Positions 1 through 8,331 of a DNA stretch of 16,997 bases are shown here, piece after piece (positions within the stretch are counted from its first letter, which is position 1; every line of letters begins with the position of its first letter). This DNA is from CAYPTY01 sp964413935. GTDB taxonomy: Bacteria > Bacteroidota > Rhodothermia > Balneolales > Balneolaceae. The stretch covers positions 1 to 16,997 of the forward strand of contig CAYPTY010000032.1 of assembly GCA_964413935.1 (NCBI GenBank), given 5' to 3'. A program made the translations under genes and the position numbers. The notes under the pieces are model-generated. The model searched no databases and was not told the origin of the DNA. It worked only from the letters and a program-made list of their open reading frames with translations.

Positions 1-49
1 GGACTTGGGACTTGGGACTTGGGACTTGGGACTTGGGACTTGGGACTTT
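1..49 (+). repeat. Heptad tandem repeat array, GGACTTG type
   Basis: Six perfect copies of GGACTTG run without interruption from base 1 to 42, and a seventh copy at 43-49 differs only in its last base. The array touches the window edge, so it probably starts further upstream. A 7-bp period cannot keep a reading frame, so this is not a coding repeat. It is followed after an AT-rich 8-base junction by a second heptad array in the opposite orientation (58-169). Confidence 0.95.
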
Positions 50-57
50 TAAAAATT

Positions 58-169
58 TCAAATTCCACATTTCACATTCCAAATTCCAAATCTCATGTCT
101 CATATCTCTTGTCCCATATCTCATATCTCAAATCCCACATCCCACATCTCTCATCCCATATCTCCCTTC
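58..169 (-). repeat. Degenerate heptad repeat array, opposite orientation
   Basis: Sixteen consecutive 7-base units stay in exact register from 58 to 169. The plus-strand consensus is YCANATY, with units such as TCATATC, CCACATC and CCAAATC. Read on the minus strand the unit becomes a rotation of GRATNTG, close to the GGACTTG unit of the preceding array, so the two arrays look like one heptad family placed head to head. The region lies directly upstream of the FKBP gene. I see no convincing promoter within it. Confidence 0.85.
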
Positions 170-223
170 AGTTCCTTATCTTTCAGTTTAATTTGTAATA
201 TGAATAAGAAATAAAGGACCGAT

Positions 224-652
224 TTGTCTAAGATTGAAAAAGGATCCACAGTAAAAGTACACTATACAGGTAAACTGGAAACAGGCGAGGTATTTGATAC
301 TTCTCGCCAGAGAGAGCCACTGGAATTTACCATGGGACAGGGACAGCTGATTCCCGGTTTTGAAAATGCCATTCTGGGCCTGGCTGTAGGTGAAGAAACC
401 ACTGCCAATATTCCCAGCAACGAAGCTTATGGAGAACATAACCCGGAAATGGTTATTACAGTAACCAAAGACCAGCTTCCGGATGACATGGAACCTGCCG
501 AAGGACTTCAGCTTCAGCTGAATCAGCCAAATGGTCAGCCTATTCCATGTGTGGTATCTAAAGTGGAAGGCGAAGAAGTAACCATCGATGCCAATCACCC
601 ACTTGCCGGCAAAGACCTAACCTTCGAAATCGAAGTGGTCGATATTGCCTGA
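224..652 (+). CDS. FKBP-type peptidyl-prolyl cis-trans isomerase, SlyD-like
   Basis: This 142-residue protein should catalyse cis-trans isomerisation of peptide bonds before proline and help protein folding in the cytoplasm; there is no signal peptide. The N-terminal FKBP half shows VKVHYTGKLETGEVFDTS, then a QLIPGFENAILGL stretch. A SlyD-like insert-in-flap segment spans roughly residues 70-125, and the chain ends in HPLAGKDLTFEIEVVDI, where the FKBP fold closes. It lacks the His/Cys-rich metal-binding tail of Escherichia coli SlyD. The start is TTG at 224, preceded by AAGGA at 214-218 with 5-nt spacing. The in-frame ATG at 200 is followed by a stop after four codons, so it cannot be the start. 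The last 8 bases overlap the next gene, suggesting co-translation. Confidence 0.93.
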   Translation: MSKIEKGSTVKVHYTGKLETGEVFDTSRQREPLEFTMGQGQLIPGFENAILGLAVGEETTANIPSNEAYGEHNPEMVITVTKDQLPDDMEPAEGLQLQLNQPNGQPIPCVVSKVEGEEVTIDANHPLAGKDLTFEIEVVDIA

Positions 653-1787
653 TTTTAACCTGAAGGGCACCATTTCCATCACCTGTCCGAAAGGGATGGT
701 GCCCTATCTCAGCTCAGAACTGCAGGAACTGGGTTTTACGGTGGACAAAAAACGCCCTGCAGGCGTGGAAATCACCGGTAGTCTTAATGACTGCATGAAA
801 CTGAACCTGATGCTGAGGTGTGCCCATCGAATACATTATCACATTGGCGGCTTCAAAGCATCGAATGCCAATCAGCTGAAGAAAGCCCTCTCAAACATTG
901 CCTGGGAGGAGTATATCCCGGCGGATGGCTATTTCAGCATCACTTCTTTCATTAAGAATCCCACCATCACAAATTCGCAATATGCAAATCTGGTGGTGAA
1001 GGATACCATCGTGGATCATTTCCGTGAAGAATATGCCAGTCGACCCGACTCCGGATCCCGGCTTGATCAAACCGTAATTTTTCTCTTCTGGAAAGGAGAT
1101 CGGGCAGATGTTTACCTGGACACATCCGGGGAATCCATCTCCAGACGGAATTACAAAAGCGACCAGCATACGGCCAGCATGCAGGAAACCTTGGCCGCAT
1201 CCATTATCATGGCATCCAAATGGGAGGCGGGACAACATTTTATTAATCCAATGTGTGGAAGCGGAACCCTGGCCATCGAAGCCGCCCTGTTTGCCTTGAA
1301 TCGGGCACCCGGCATGCTTCGGCCTAACTTCGGGATCAAGCACATTCAGGGCTTTGATGAACAGGCTCTGAATGATTTACGATCTGAGCTTAAGCAGGCC
1401 GCCCGGAAAAGCTTCGAAGGCCGAATCATCGCCACCGATAACGACCCCAAAGCCATTCAGGCTGCCGAGAAAAATGCCAAAACAGCCGGCGTGGATCAGT
1501 ACATCGAATTCAAGTGCTGTCCTTTCGAGGAAACCGAAATTCCCGATGGGGATGGAGTGGTGGTTTTTAATCCACCTTACGGTCAGCGCTTAGGTGAAGA
1601 AGAAAAACTCAAACCTCTTTACCGCTCAATCGGAGATTTCTTCAAGCAGAGCTGTTCAGGAAAATGGGGCTACGTGTTCACTGGTAATTTCAAACTGGCC
1701 AAACAGGTTGGCCTGCGCAGCAGTCAACGCATCGAAATGTACAACTCAACCATCGAATGCCGGCTGCTGGAATTTGAATTATACTGA
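645..1787 (+). CDS. THUMP-domain class I SAM-dependent RNA methyltransferase
   Basis: The 380-residue protein resembles the N-terminal methyltransferase half of RlmL/YcbY and archaeal Trm14, which make N2-methylguanosine in rRNA or tRNA. Residues about 10-160 form the ferredoxin-like plus THUMP region. A conserved segment around 165-180 (TSGESISRRNYK) precedes the Rossmann domain. The SAM-binding loop is NPMCGSGTLAIEAAL near residue 200, an acidic ribose-binding strand IIATDNDPKAI lies near 262, and the catalytic NPPYGQRLG motif near 309 is typical of amino-nitrogen methyltransferases. The frame opens with TTG at 645 inside the end of the FKBP gene. The next in-frame ATG (codon 18) would remove the first strand, so the overlapping TTG is preferred. 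The exact target base cannot be told from sequence. Confidence 0.9.
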   Translation: MPDFNLKGTISITCPKGMVPYLSSELQELGFTVDKKRPAGVEITGSLNDCMKLNLMLRCAHRIHYHIGGFKASNANQLKKALSNIAWEEYIPADGYFSITSFIKNPTITNSQYANLVVKDTIVDHFREEYASRPDSGSRLDQTVIFLFWKGDRADVYLDTSGESISRRNYKSDQHTASMQETLAASIIMASKWEAGQHFINPMCGSGTLAIEAALFALNRAPGMLRPNFGIKHIQGFDEQALNDLRSELKQAARKSFEGRIIATDNDPKAIQAAEKNAKTAGVDQYIEFKCCPFEETEIPDGDGVVVFNPPYGQRLGEEEKLKPLYRSIGDFFKQSCSGKWGYVFTGNFKLAKQVGLRSSQRIEMYNSTIECRLLEFELY

Positions 1788-1840
1788 TAATTAATATCCC
1801 CTAAGTCAGCGTTTTTTCTATCTTTCTTCCAACAGGAAAC

Positions 1841-3877
1841 TTGATTAGACCGACCATGCTGCTTGCCCTTGGCATCCCCTTTCTGAATGAGATTGTGCTG
1901 CTTTTCCTCATTGCAGTGGCCATTGCATATATCTGCCATCGCCTGAAACTGGTACCCATCGTGGGATTTCTGATTGCCGGTGTGGTCATAGGGCCAAATG
2001 CCCTATCACTGGTACCGGATCAGGAACTGGTCGACATCCTTGCTGAAATCGGCGTCATACTGTTGCTCTTCACCATTGGTATTGAATTCAGCTTCGAAAA
2101 ACTGAACCGCATCAAGAAAGCCATTGTCTTCGGGGGCGGACTGCAGGTTGGCCTGACCACTGCCATCGTTGTGGGGATTCTGGCCGCCTTTGGCATTGGA
2201 ATCAAGGTGGGTATTTACACCGGTTTTCTCGTAACCCTGAGTTCAACGGCCATAGTGCTTGGATTGCTGAGTCAGCGGGGAGAAACCGATTCCTCTTCCG
2301 GTAAACTTTCACTGGCGGTCCTCATCTTTCAGGATCTGGCTATCATCTTCATGGTACTGGCCATTCCCATTCTCTCCGGTGAGTCCAAATCTGCGCTCGA
2401 TGTTGCCCTGGTACTCGGAAAAGCAATAGGCCTTGTGATTGTGGTTATTCTTTTAGCCCGCAAAGTAGTGCCCTGGATTTTAGAATATGTGGCCAGATCC
2501 CGCAAACAGGAATTATTCCTGCTTACGGTGATTACCATCTGTTTCGGTATTGCCGCCCTTACTTCCATGGCGGATGTCAGCCTGGCACTGGGTGCATTTC
2601 TGGCCGGACTGGTAGTCAGTGAATCCAATTTCAGCGATCAGGCCCTGAGCGAGATATTACCGCTTCGTACCGTTTTCAATGCGGTCTTTTTTGTGTCTGT
2701 GGGGATGTTGCTGGATGTTCGCTTCGTGATTCAGAATCCCCTGCTTTTGCTCGCTGTTGCAGCCGGGGTGATATTGCTGAAGCTGATCATCACCTCTACA
2801 TCCCTGCTTGCTCTGGGTTATCCTATCCGCATTGCGTCCGCAGCCGGACTGGCACTGGCTCAGATCGGTGAATTCTCCTTTGTTCTGGAACGGGCGGGTC
2901 GACCTGCCGGCCTTACCCCTGCCGGCCTTGGCGATGATGGTTCACAGGTGTTTATCGCGGTTTCTGTATTGCTGATGATCCTTACCCCTTTCATGCTGAA
3001 TTTTTCTGAGCGTCTTGGCGGACTCATGATGATGACCCCTCTTCGCCATCTGGGAACAGAGCCTGAAGAAGCCGTCAAAACCAAAAAACTCAAACTGGAA
3101 GACCACGTGATCATAGTGGGTTATGGGCCCGCCGGCAGGAATCTGGTGAATGTTCTCTCACAGTCAAGTATTCCCTTCATTGTGATTGAGATGAATCCGG
3201 GATCGGTATCCGAAATGCGGGAAGAAGAAATACCCGCCATTTACGGGGATGGCTGCCGGCGGCATATCCTGGAACTGGCTGGAATCATGAAGGCCAAGAT
3301 GCTCGTGCTTGCCACCAATGATCCCTACTCCACACCCAAAGTAATTCATCTGGCCAGATATCTGAATCCCATTACCCAGATTGTGGTACGCACCCGCTTT
3401 ATGAGGGATGTTGAGCCCTTAACCAAACGAGGAGCGGACATCGTAATACCGGAAGAACTGGAAACCACGGTTCGCATTTTTGAGCAGGTGCTAGGTTCGT
3501 ATATGCTGCCCACCAAAGAAATCGAAAAACATATTTCCAATCTGCGTGCCAACGACTATCAATTGATTCGTGGCAGCATTCAGGAAGCTCACCTGATGGT
3601 TTTACAGGGACTGGATGAGGAAGGCATGCATACCCGGGCGGTTGTGGTTCGGGAAAATTCTGAAGTAGCCCACAAATCTCTGATGGAACTTGATTTGAGA
3701 AACAGATATTCACTCACCGTGTTGACCGTGAAGCGTGGTGAACGAAGCTATGGAAATCCCAAGAGTGATTTTGTGCTTGAACCGGGCGATCGTCTGGTCA
3801 TGATCGGAGAAGCCGATCGCTTTGCGGAATGTGCCGGCTTATTTAGGGTTGGAAGAGAAGATGAGTTGGAGATTTAG
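1841..3877 (+). CDS. KefB-type cation/proton antiporter with RCK (TrkA) domains
   Basis: A 678-residue inner-membrane protein of the CPA2 monovalent cation:proton antiporter family, expected to exchange K+ or Na+ for protons. Residues about 10-390 are a multi-span membrane domain, opening with IPFLNEIVLLFLIAVAIAY and holding the conserved GFLIAGVVIGPNAL and TIGIEFSFEKL segments. A cytoplasmic RCK_N domain starts near 420 with the nucleotide-binding loop G427-Y-G429-P-A-G432. A TrkA_C domain occupies about 590-675, ending in LEPGDRLVMIGEADRF. Start choice is uncertain: TTG at 1841 has AGGA only 3 nt upstream, while an in-frame ATG at 1856 has no ribosome-binding site; the ATG form would be 673 residues. 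The gene follows the methyltransferase by 53 bp, with no terminator seen between them. Confidence 0.92.
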   Translation: MIRPTMLLALGIPFLNEIVLLFLIAVAIAYICHRLKLVPIVGFLIAGVVIGPNALSLVPDQELVDILAEIGVILLLFTIGIEFSFEKLNRIKKAIVFGGGLQVGLTTAIVVGILAAFGIGIKVGIYTGFLVTLSSTAIVLGLLSQRGETDSSSGKLSLAVLIFQDLAIIFMVLAIPILSGESKSALDVALVLGKAIGLVIVVILLARKVVPWILEYVARSRKQELFLLTVITICFGIAALTSMADVSLALGAFLAGLVVSESNFSDQALSEILPLRTVFNAVFFVSVGMLLDVRFVIQNPLLLLAVAAGVILLKLIITSTSLLALGYPIRIASAAGLALAQIGEFSFVLERAGRPAGLTPAGLGDDGSQVFIAVSVLLMILTPFMLNFSERLGGLMMMTPLRHLGTEPEEAVKTKKLKLEDHVIIVGYGPAGRNLVNVLSQSSIPFIVIEMNPGSVSEMREEEIPAIYGDGCRRHILELAGIMKAKMLVLATNDPYSTPKVIHLARYLNPITQIVVRTRFMRDVEPLTKRGADIVIPEELETTVRIFEQVLGSYMLPTKEIEKHISNLRANDYQLIRGSIQEAHLMVLQGLDEEGMHTRAVVVRENSEVAHKSLMELDLRNRYSLTVLTVKRGERSYGNPKSDFVLEPGDRLVMIGEADRFAECAGLFRVGREDELEI

Positions 3878-3915
3878 GCTAACTGGGTGTATTTTGAAAG
3901 GAAACATATTCAAAG

Positions 3916-4491
3916 ATGAAAAAAGTTAAGCTTCTCTCACTGCTTTCAGCCCTACTATTTCTTGCAAGCTCACCCCTGCTGCCTGAAATTCAGCCCGACC
4001 CACTGGTGCAAAAAGGTAAAGACTATGCTTTACAGGTAAAGGCAGAACTGGGCAAAAACCTCATGACTGCCATCGCCCGGAAAGGTACCGCCGGTGCCGT
4101 TGATTTTTGCAACATCCAAGCGATTCCAATCACCGACAGCCTATCCAATCATCTTGGAGTCAAAATTAAAAGGGCTACAGACCAGCCACGTAATCCGGAT
4201 AATATGGCTGATGAACAGGAAATGGCTTACATCACCAAAGCCAAACTGGACCTGCTGCAGGGCAGGGAAATCAAGCCAAAACTGGTAAAAAACGATAGTC
4301 TGGCCATAGGTTACTATCCCATCATCACCAATGCCATGTGCCTGCAGTGTCATGGGCAGAAGGGTTCTGAAATTGCTTATGAAACCCTGAAAGTACTCCG
4401 GGCCAAATATCCGAATGATCAGGCTACCGACTATAGCGTAGATCAGCTGCGTGGTATCTGGGTGGTGGAAATGCCTCTGCAGGAAGAGTAA
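3916..4491 (+). CDS. Secreted Tll0287-like (DUF3365) haem protein with CXXCH motif
   Basis: A 191-residue protein with an N-terminal signal peptide (MKKVKLLSLLSALLFLASS), so it should be exported. The body matches the Tll0287-like/DUF3365 family: GTAGAVDFCNIQAIPITD, then IKRATDQPRNPDN, then a C-terminal GIWVVEMPL. C142-L-Q-C145-H146 is a canonical CXXCH site for covalent haem attachment, which would need a cytochrome c maturation system. Family members bind haem and often act as sensor modules; here the domain stands alone, with no kinase or cyclase domain. AAAGGA at 3897-3902 lies 13 nt before the ATG. The stop codon directly abuts the stop codon of the convergent hmuV gene. A redox or haem-sensing role is inference. 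Confidence 0.85.
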   Translation: MKKVKLLSLLSALLFLASSPLLPEIQPDPLVQKGKDYALQVKAELGKNLMTAIARKGTAGAVDFCNIQAIPITDSLSNHLGVKIKRATDQPRNPDNMADEQEMAYITKAKLDLLQGREIKPKLVKNDSLAIGYYPIITNAMCLQCHGQKGSEIAYETLKVLRAKYPNDQATDYSVDQLRGIWVVEMPLQEE

Positions 4492-5319
4492 TCAATAGGC
4501 TGATACGATCAGCGGACATTCGATTTTCGGGTGCGGTATCACATTCACCGGATAATCGAAGGCTTCTGAGATAATTTCCTCAGTAAATACTTCAGCCGGA
4601 ACACCTTCACTAAAGATTTCTCCCTCTCTGAGGATGTACACCCGGTCGGCATACTGGGCAGCCAGATTCAGATCGTGCAGAATAAAAAAGACCGCCACAT
4701 TGGCCTCTGCCAGCTGCCTGACAATATGCATCATTTCATGCTGATGCGACACATCCAGATTGGACAGTGGTTCGTCCAGAAACAGATAACAGCCTTCCCC
4801 CGATTCCACCTGCTCCCATATCTGGGCCAGCGCCCGGGCAAACTGAACCCGCTGCTGCTCCCCTCCGGATAAAGTGGTGTAGTCCTGTTTTCTCAGATGA
4901 TAGGCATCCACTTTAGAAAGGCATTCATCCACAATTTTGACATCCTGTGTGGTATCGAAATAGGTATTATGCGGAGAACGACCCAAAGCCACCACTTCCG
5001 CAACAGAGAATGAGAAATCCAGCCGGATATTCTGGCTGATCACCGCCCGTTTTTTGGCCAGTTTCCGGATGTCGGTTATGCCCAGGGGCATATCATCGTA
5101 GAGTACCTCTCCGGTTGTTGGGATCAGATCTCCGGTAATGGTTTTAAGCAGGGTGGATTTACCGGCGCCGTTTTTACCGAGGATGGTGACCACCTCTCCC
5201 ATCTTAACCTGCAGGGAAACATCATTCAGCAGCTGCTTACCACTTTTTACGGTTACCGATATATGTTCTGCCCGGATCACAGGTAATTGGCCAGTTTCCG
5301 ATTTCGGAGCAGCAGCCAT
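4492..5319 (-). CDS. hmuV: Haem ABC transporter ATP-binding protein
   Basis: A 275-residue ATPase that powers haem import across the inner membrane with HmuU. The Walker A loop is G48-KNGAGK-S55, the Q-loop lies in AVISQN near 95, the signature LSGGE is at 150-154, Walker B FLDEP ends at 184, and the switch histidine is H215 in ILHDLN. Length and the segment FSFSVAEVVALGRSPH fit HmuV and other FecE-like ATPases. Coordinates use the ATG at 5319, which overlaps hmuU by 43 nt. A GTG at 5280 would instead overlap the hmuU stop by 4 nt and begin VIRAEHISVTV, where HmuV proteins normally begin; I cannot exclude it. No terminator follows, because the stop codon abuts that of the DUF3365 gene. Confidence 0.93.
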   Translation of the reverse strand: MAAAPKSETGQLPVIRAEHISVTVKSGKQLLNDVSLQVKMGEVVTILGKNGAGKSTLLKTITGDLIPTTGEVLYDDMPLGITDIRKLAKKRAVISQNIRLDFSFSVAEVVALGRSPHNTYFDTTQDVKIVDECLSKVDAYHLRKQDYTTLSGGEQQRVQFARALAQIWEQVESGEGCYLFLDEPLSNLDVSHQHEMMHIVRQLAEANVAVFFILHDLNLAAQYADRVYILREGEIFSEGVPAEVFTEEIISEAFDYPVNVIPHPKIECPLIVSAY

Positions 5320-6365
5320 ATGAAAAAGGGCGCTCCGATGGTGGAAGTAACCACGCCGATGGGCAGTTCAGCAGGAGCCACAATGGTTCGGGCCAGCAAA
5401 TCGGAAGAAAGCAGCAGCAAAGCCCCGAAAATTACGGAAGCTGGCATCAGTGTGCGCAGATCCGGGCCGATAATCAGCCTCAGAAGATGAGGCACCACCA
5501 GACCTACAAAGCCAATGATTCCGGTAACCGCAACTGATGCTCCCACCCCAAGTGCCGCCAGCAGGATCACCAGCTTTTTCAGGCGTTCCACATTCACGCC
5601 CAGGTAACGGGCTTCATGCTCGCCGATGAGTATGATATTAATCTGTTTCGATAAAAAGGGCAGTATCAGAATGGAAACCAGCATGAAGGGCAGCACGGAG
5701 TAAAAAGAGCTCCATGTGGATCCGTTGAGGGTACCCAGCGTCCAGAAGGTGAGATCACGGATCTGATTGTCATCGGCGGAAAATACCAGATAACCGATGC
5801 CGGCTGCAACCAGGGCATTCACAGCTATGCCGGCCAGTAGCATGGTGGAAACGGAGGTTTTACCGTTCACAGCCGATATTTTATAGACCAGGATGGTGGC
5901 GGCTAGTCCACCCGCAAAAGCGGCCAGAGGAATGAGATTGATATCCTCCAGAATAGGCAGGGCCGCGGTGATTGCTCCACCCAGAATGATGGTTATTGCA
6001 GCTCCAAGAGCAGCCCCGGAAGAAACCCCGATAAGCTGGGGATCGGCCAGCGGATTCCGGAATAAACCCTGTAAGGTTGCTCCGCAAACCGCCAGTGTAG
6101 CCCCCACACAGAGGGCCATGAGTATGCGCGGCATGCGTATAGACATTACAATCGCCGAAGACTGCACAAACTCATCTTCTTTGAGTCCTTCTCCGAATCG
6201 ACTGAAGAGTACCTCGAGTACCACAGAGGCCGGGATGGTTACGGCGCCGCGAGCCACAGAGATAATGATCATGCTGATCAGGCCAATCAGCAGTAAAGCG
6301 AAAACCACATAAATCCGGGACTTCCGGTTGGAAAACAGTGCCGGAACGGGGATACTTTGTGACAA
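5277..6365 (-). CDS. hmuU: Haem ABC transporter permease, FecCD family
   Basis: A 362-residue polytopic inner-membrane permease that forms the haem channel with HmuV. About ten hydrophobic spans are visible from residue 18 onward. FecCD hallmarks include RMPRILMALCVGATLAVCGA, GLFRNPLADPQLIGVSSGAA, and the cytoplasmic loop EHEARYLGVNVERLK followed by GIIGFVGLVVPHLLR, the region that docks on the ATPase. The start is TTG at 6365, only 2 nt after the stop codon of hmuT, so translation is probably coupled. The next in-frame ATG would fall inside the first membrane span and is unlikely. The family also carries iron-siderophores and vitamin B12; the haem assignment rests on the neighbouring hemS and hmuT genes. 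Confidence 0.92.
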   Translation of the reverse strand: MSQSIPVPALFSNRKSRIYVVFALLLIGLISMIIISVARGAVTIPASVVLEVLFSRFGEGLKEDEFVQSSAIVMSIRMPRILMALCVGATLAVCGATLQGLFRNPLADPQLIGVSSGAALGAAITIILGGAITAALPILEDINLIPLAAFAGGLAATILVYKISAVNGKTSVSTMLLAGIAVNALVAAGIGYLVFSADDNQIRDLTFWTLGTLNGSTWSSFYSVLPFMLVSILILPFLSKQINIILIGEHEARYLGVNVERLKKLVILLAALGVGASVAVTGIIGFVGLVVPHLLRLIIGPDLRTLMPASVIFGALLLLSSDLLARTIVAPAELPIGVVTSTIGAPFFIWLLLRNRKLANYL

Positions 6366-6367
6366 AA

Positions 6368-7261
6368 CTAATTGTCGATCTTGAGGTTGGGATGTAGATG
6401 ACGCATCAGTTCCCGAACGGCTTCACCGAAACGCGGGCCAAAGCCCAGCAGCAGGTTGCCTTCCATGGATACGATGCGGTTGTTTTTCACAGCTTTGGTC
6501 AGGTTGAGTCCGGGCACCTGGCTGAGATCGTCGGGCAGTGATTCCCTCCGGCTGTCCATAAATAAAATCAAATCCGGATTAGCCAGCGCCAGGGCTTCGG
6601 TTGTAATGGGTTTATAACCGCTGAACTCCTGAAAGGCATTGATGCCGCCGGCATGGCGGATCATGGCTTCAGCTTCCGTATTCATGCCCGCAATCATAAA
6701 GGTAGTAGGTCCCTGCTGGGAGAGAATGAACATCACTTTCGGCTTCTGGTCCACTTTTCCAAGCTCAGAAGCTGCTTCTGTATAACGCAGTCGGTTTTCT
6801 TCGATCAGCTGTGCGGCGGCTTCCTCCCTGCCAAGTGCTTTGCCCATGAAGGCCAGTTTTTGACTCACGGATTCCAGATCCATGCCGTCTTTAACCAGCA
6901 CGACATCTACCCCGGCTTCACGGATCTGTTCAATCACCACCACCGGTTCAACATCATCCGCGGCCAGAATCAGGCTGGGATTCAGTGAAAGAATGCCTTC
7001 GGCTGTAAGATTGCGCTTGTAGGGCACGTGTGGAAGTTTATTGATTTGCTCAGGGAAGGTGCTGGAAGCATCAACTGCAATAACCTGATTACCCATGCCC
7101 AGTGCGAATACCGTTTCGGTGATGGAACCGCCAACCGTCACGATACGGGACCAGTCATCCACTTCTACCTGAACACCGTCAGCGCTTTGCATCACGGTTT
7201 GTGCGGAGGCAGTAAGAGAGAATAAGCCAAGCAGTACTACACTCAGGCTGAGGGATTTCAT
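6368..7261 (-). CDS. hmuT: Periplasmic haem-binding protein of ABC importer
   Basis: A 297-residue periplasmic substrate-binding protein of the haem importer. The signal peptide MKSLSLSVVLLGLFSLTASA ends in a typical ASA|Q signal peptidase I site, and there is no lipobox. The mature protein has the class III binding-protein fold, with RIVTVGGSITETVFALGMG at 39-57 and a second lobe starting near 170. Y81 in the segment PYKRNLTAEGILSLNP sits where HmuT and ShuT proteins place the tyrosine that binds haem iron; this placement is by recalled alignment. The ATG overlaps the hemS stop by 4 nt (ATGA), giving tight coupling. No TonB-dependent outer-membrane haem receptor is in the window, so that component must be elsewhere. 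Confidence 0.9.
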   Translation of the reverse strand: MKSLSLSVVLLGLFSLTASAQTVMQSADGVQVEVDDWSRIVTVGGSITETVFALGMGNQVIAVDASSTFPEQINKLPHVPYKRNLTAEGILSLNPSLILAADDVEPVVVIEQIREAGVDVVLVKDGMDLESVSQKLAFMGKALGREEAAAQLIEENRLRYTEAASELGKVDQKPKVMFILSQQGPTTFMIAGMNTEAEAMIRHAGGINAFQEFSGYKPITTEALALANPDLILFMDSRRESLPDDLSQVPGLNLTKAVKNNRIVSMEGNLLLGFGPRFGEAVRELMRHLHPNLKIDN

Positions 7262-8304
7262 GCTTCAACTCCGCTTTCCAGCAGATCGCGCACCACATCT
7301 CTCCACTCCTGCAATTCGGGGATGCCTGGTTTACGCTTGCCGAAGAAAGTGGCGATGTTGTTGTTTTCGGCATCGAATATTTCGAGGGAGGTGACCACAC
7401 CATCTTCAGTTGGTTTCTCTACAATCCAGGAATGGGCGATATGGTCTTCCCGGAGATGCAGGTTGAATTCAGGATCCATCACGTTCAGCCATTCATTCAT
7501 CGGCTTGATTTTGCTTACTTCACCAGTATGGATCTGAATGACCCCTCCGCTGGAAACAAAAACCATGATGGGTACCTGTCGTTCGGCCACCATCTCCAGC
7601 ATGCGGCGGGTGATCTCATTGGGGACGCGGGTGGTAAACCGACCCTCAGCCACTTCCAGGGCTTTGGTGCGTTCCGCTTTGTATTTCATGAGGAGGGGGA
7701 AGAAGTCGTGGGTGTCTTTGAGTTCGGCCCAGTCGTTCAGAAAAGCTTCGGTGCCAAAATCAGGATCATACTCTTTTGCCTTCTTCGGACCGTTGTCGAC
7801 TTCAATTTCGGTGTTTTGTTCTTCCGCCCGGAATTCATCCACAATAGCATAATAATCGTCGATGTGTTCCTCATTCATGAGATACACTTTGTGGATGGCT
7901 TTACCCCGGCCATCAAAGAACTGAATGCTTCGAAGTATGCCCCGCGGATTTTTAACCTCTGCTGCAAATGCAAATTTGAAGGTATGGATGAAGATGCGAA
8001 GGTCAATATCCGGGTCCAGAACCAGTCCGGCATGCCCTTCAAAGCTGATATTGTGGTATTCGCCTTTTCGCTCGTGCACCACCGACTCATTCCGGGTGAG
8101 GGCCATCACATATCCCAGCCGTTCGATGGCATGGAATAAGCCCTGAAAATCGTCTTTGAGTCGCACCACCTCTTTTCCATTGCAGGTGGTGGCCAGCAGC
8201 TCGGCTTCACTTACACCTAATTCCTCGGCTGCGGCTTTGATTCTGATTTTGGGCTGTTCTTTTTTTAGGGCCGCCCAGCGAGCGAAGAGACTTACTTCTT
8301 TCAT
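7258..8304 (-). CDS. hemS: HemS/HmuS/ChuS-family haem-handling protein
   Basis: A 348-residue cytoplasmic protein of the HemS/ChuS family, which binds imported haem and, in some members, degrades it to release iron. The two structural repeats typical of the family are visible, about residues 10-160 and 185-345. The second half carries the strongest family blocks: PIMVFVSSGGVIQIHTGEV, NVMDPEFNLHLRED, VTSLEIFDA and FFGKRKPGIPELQEW. H199 in DTHDFF corresponds to the haem-ligating histidine of ChuS/HemS, as judged by motif. It is the first gene of the hemS-hmuT-hmuU-hmuV operon. No Shine-Dalgarno is evident before the ATG at 8304. A 17-bp dyad 28-44 nt upstream of the start is a likely regulatory site. 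Confidence 0.93.
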   Translation of the reverse strand: MKEVSLFARWAALKKEQPKIRIKAAAEELGVSEAELLATTCNGKEVVRLKDDFQGLFHAIERLGYVMALTRNESVVHERKGEYHNISFEGHAGLVLDPDIDLRIFIHTFKFAFAAEVKNPRGILRSIQFFDGRGKAIHKVYLMNEEHIDDYYAIVDEFRAEEQNTEIEVDNGPKKAKEYDPDFGTEAFLNDWAELKDTHDFFPLLMKYKAERTKALEVAEGRFTTRVPNEITRRMLEMVAERQVPIMVFVSSGGVIQIHTGEVSKIKPMNEWLNVMDPEFNLHLREDHIAHSWIVEKPTEDGVVTSLEIFDAENNNIATFFGKRKPGIPELQEWRDVVRDLLESGVEA

Positions 8305-8331
8305 GCAGTTTTGCAGTGTTGATTCTTATTG

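Noticed and set aside
7432..8139. 235-codon plus-strand open frame opposite hemS
   Set aside because: hemS is clearly coding on the minus strand with family motifs along its length; the antisense frame shows none.
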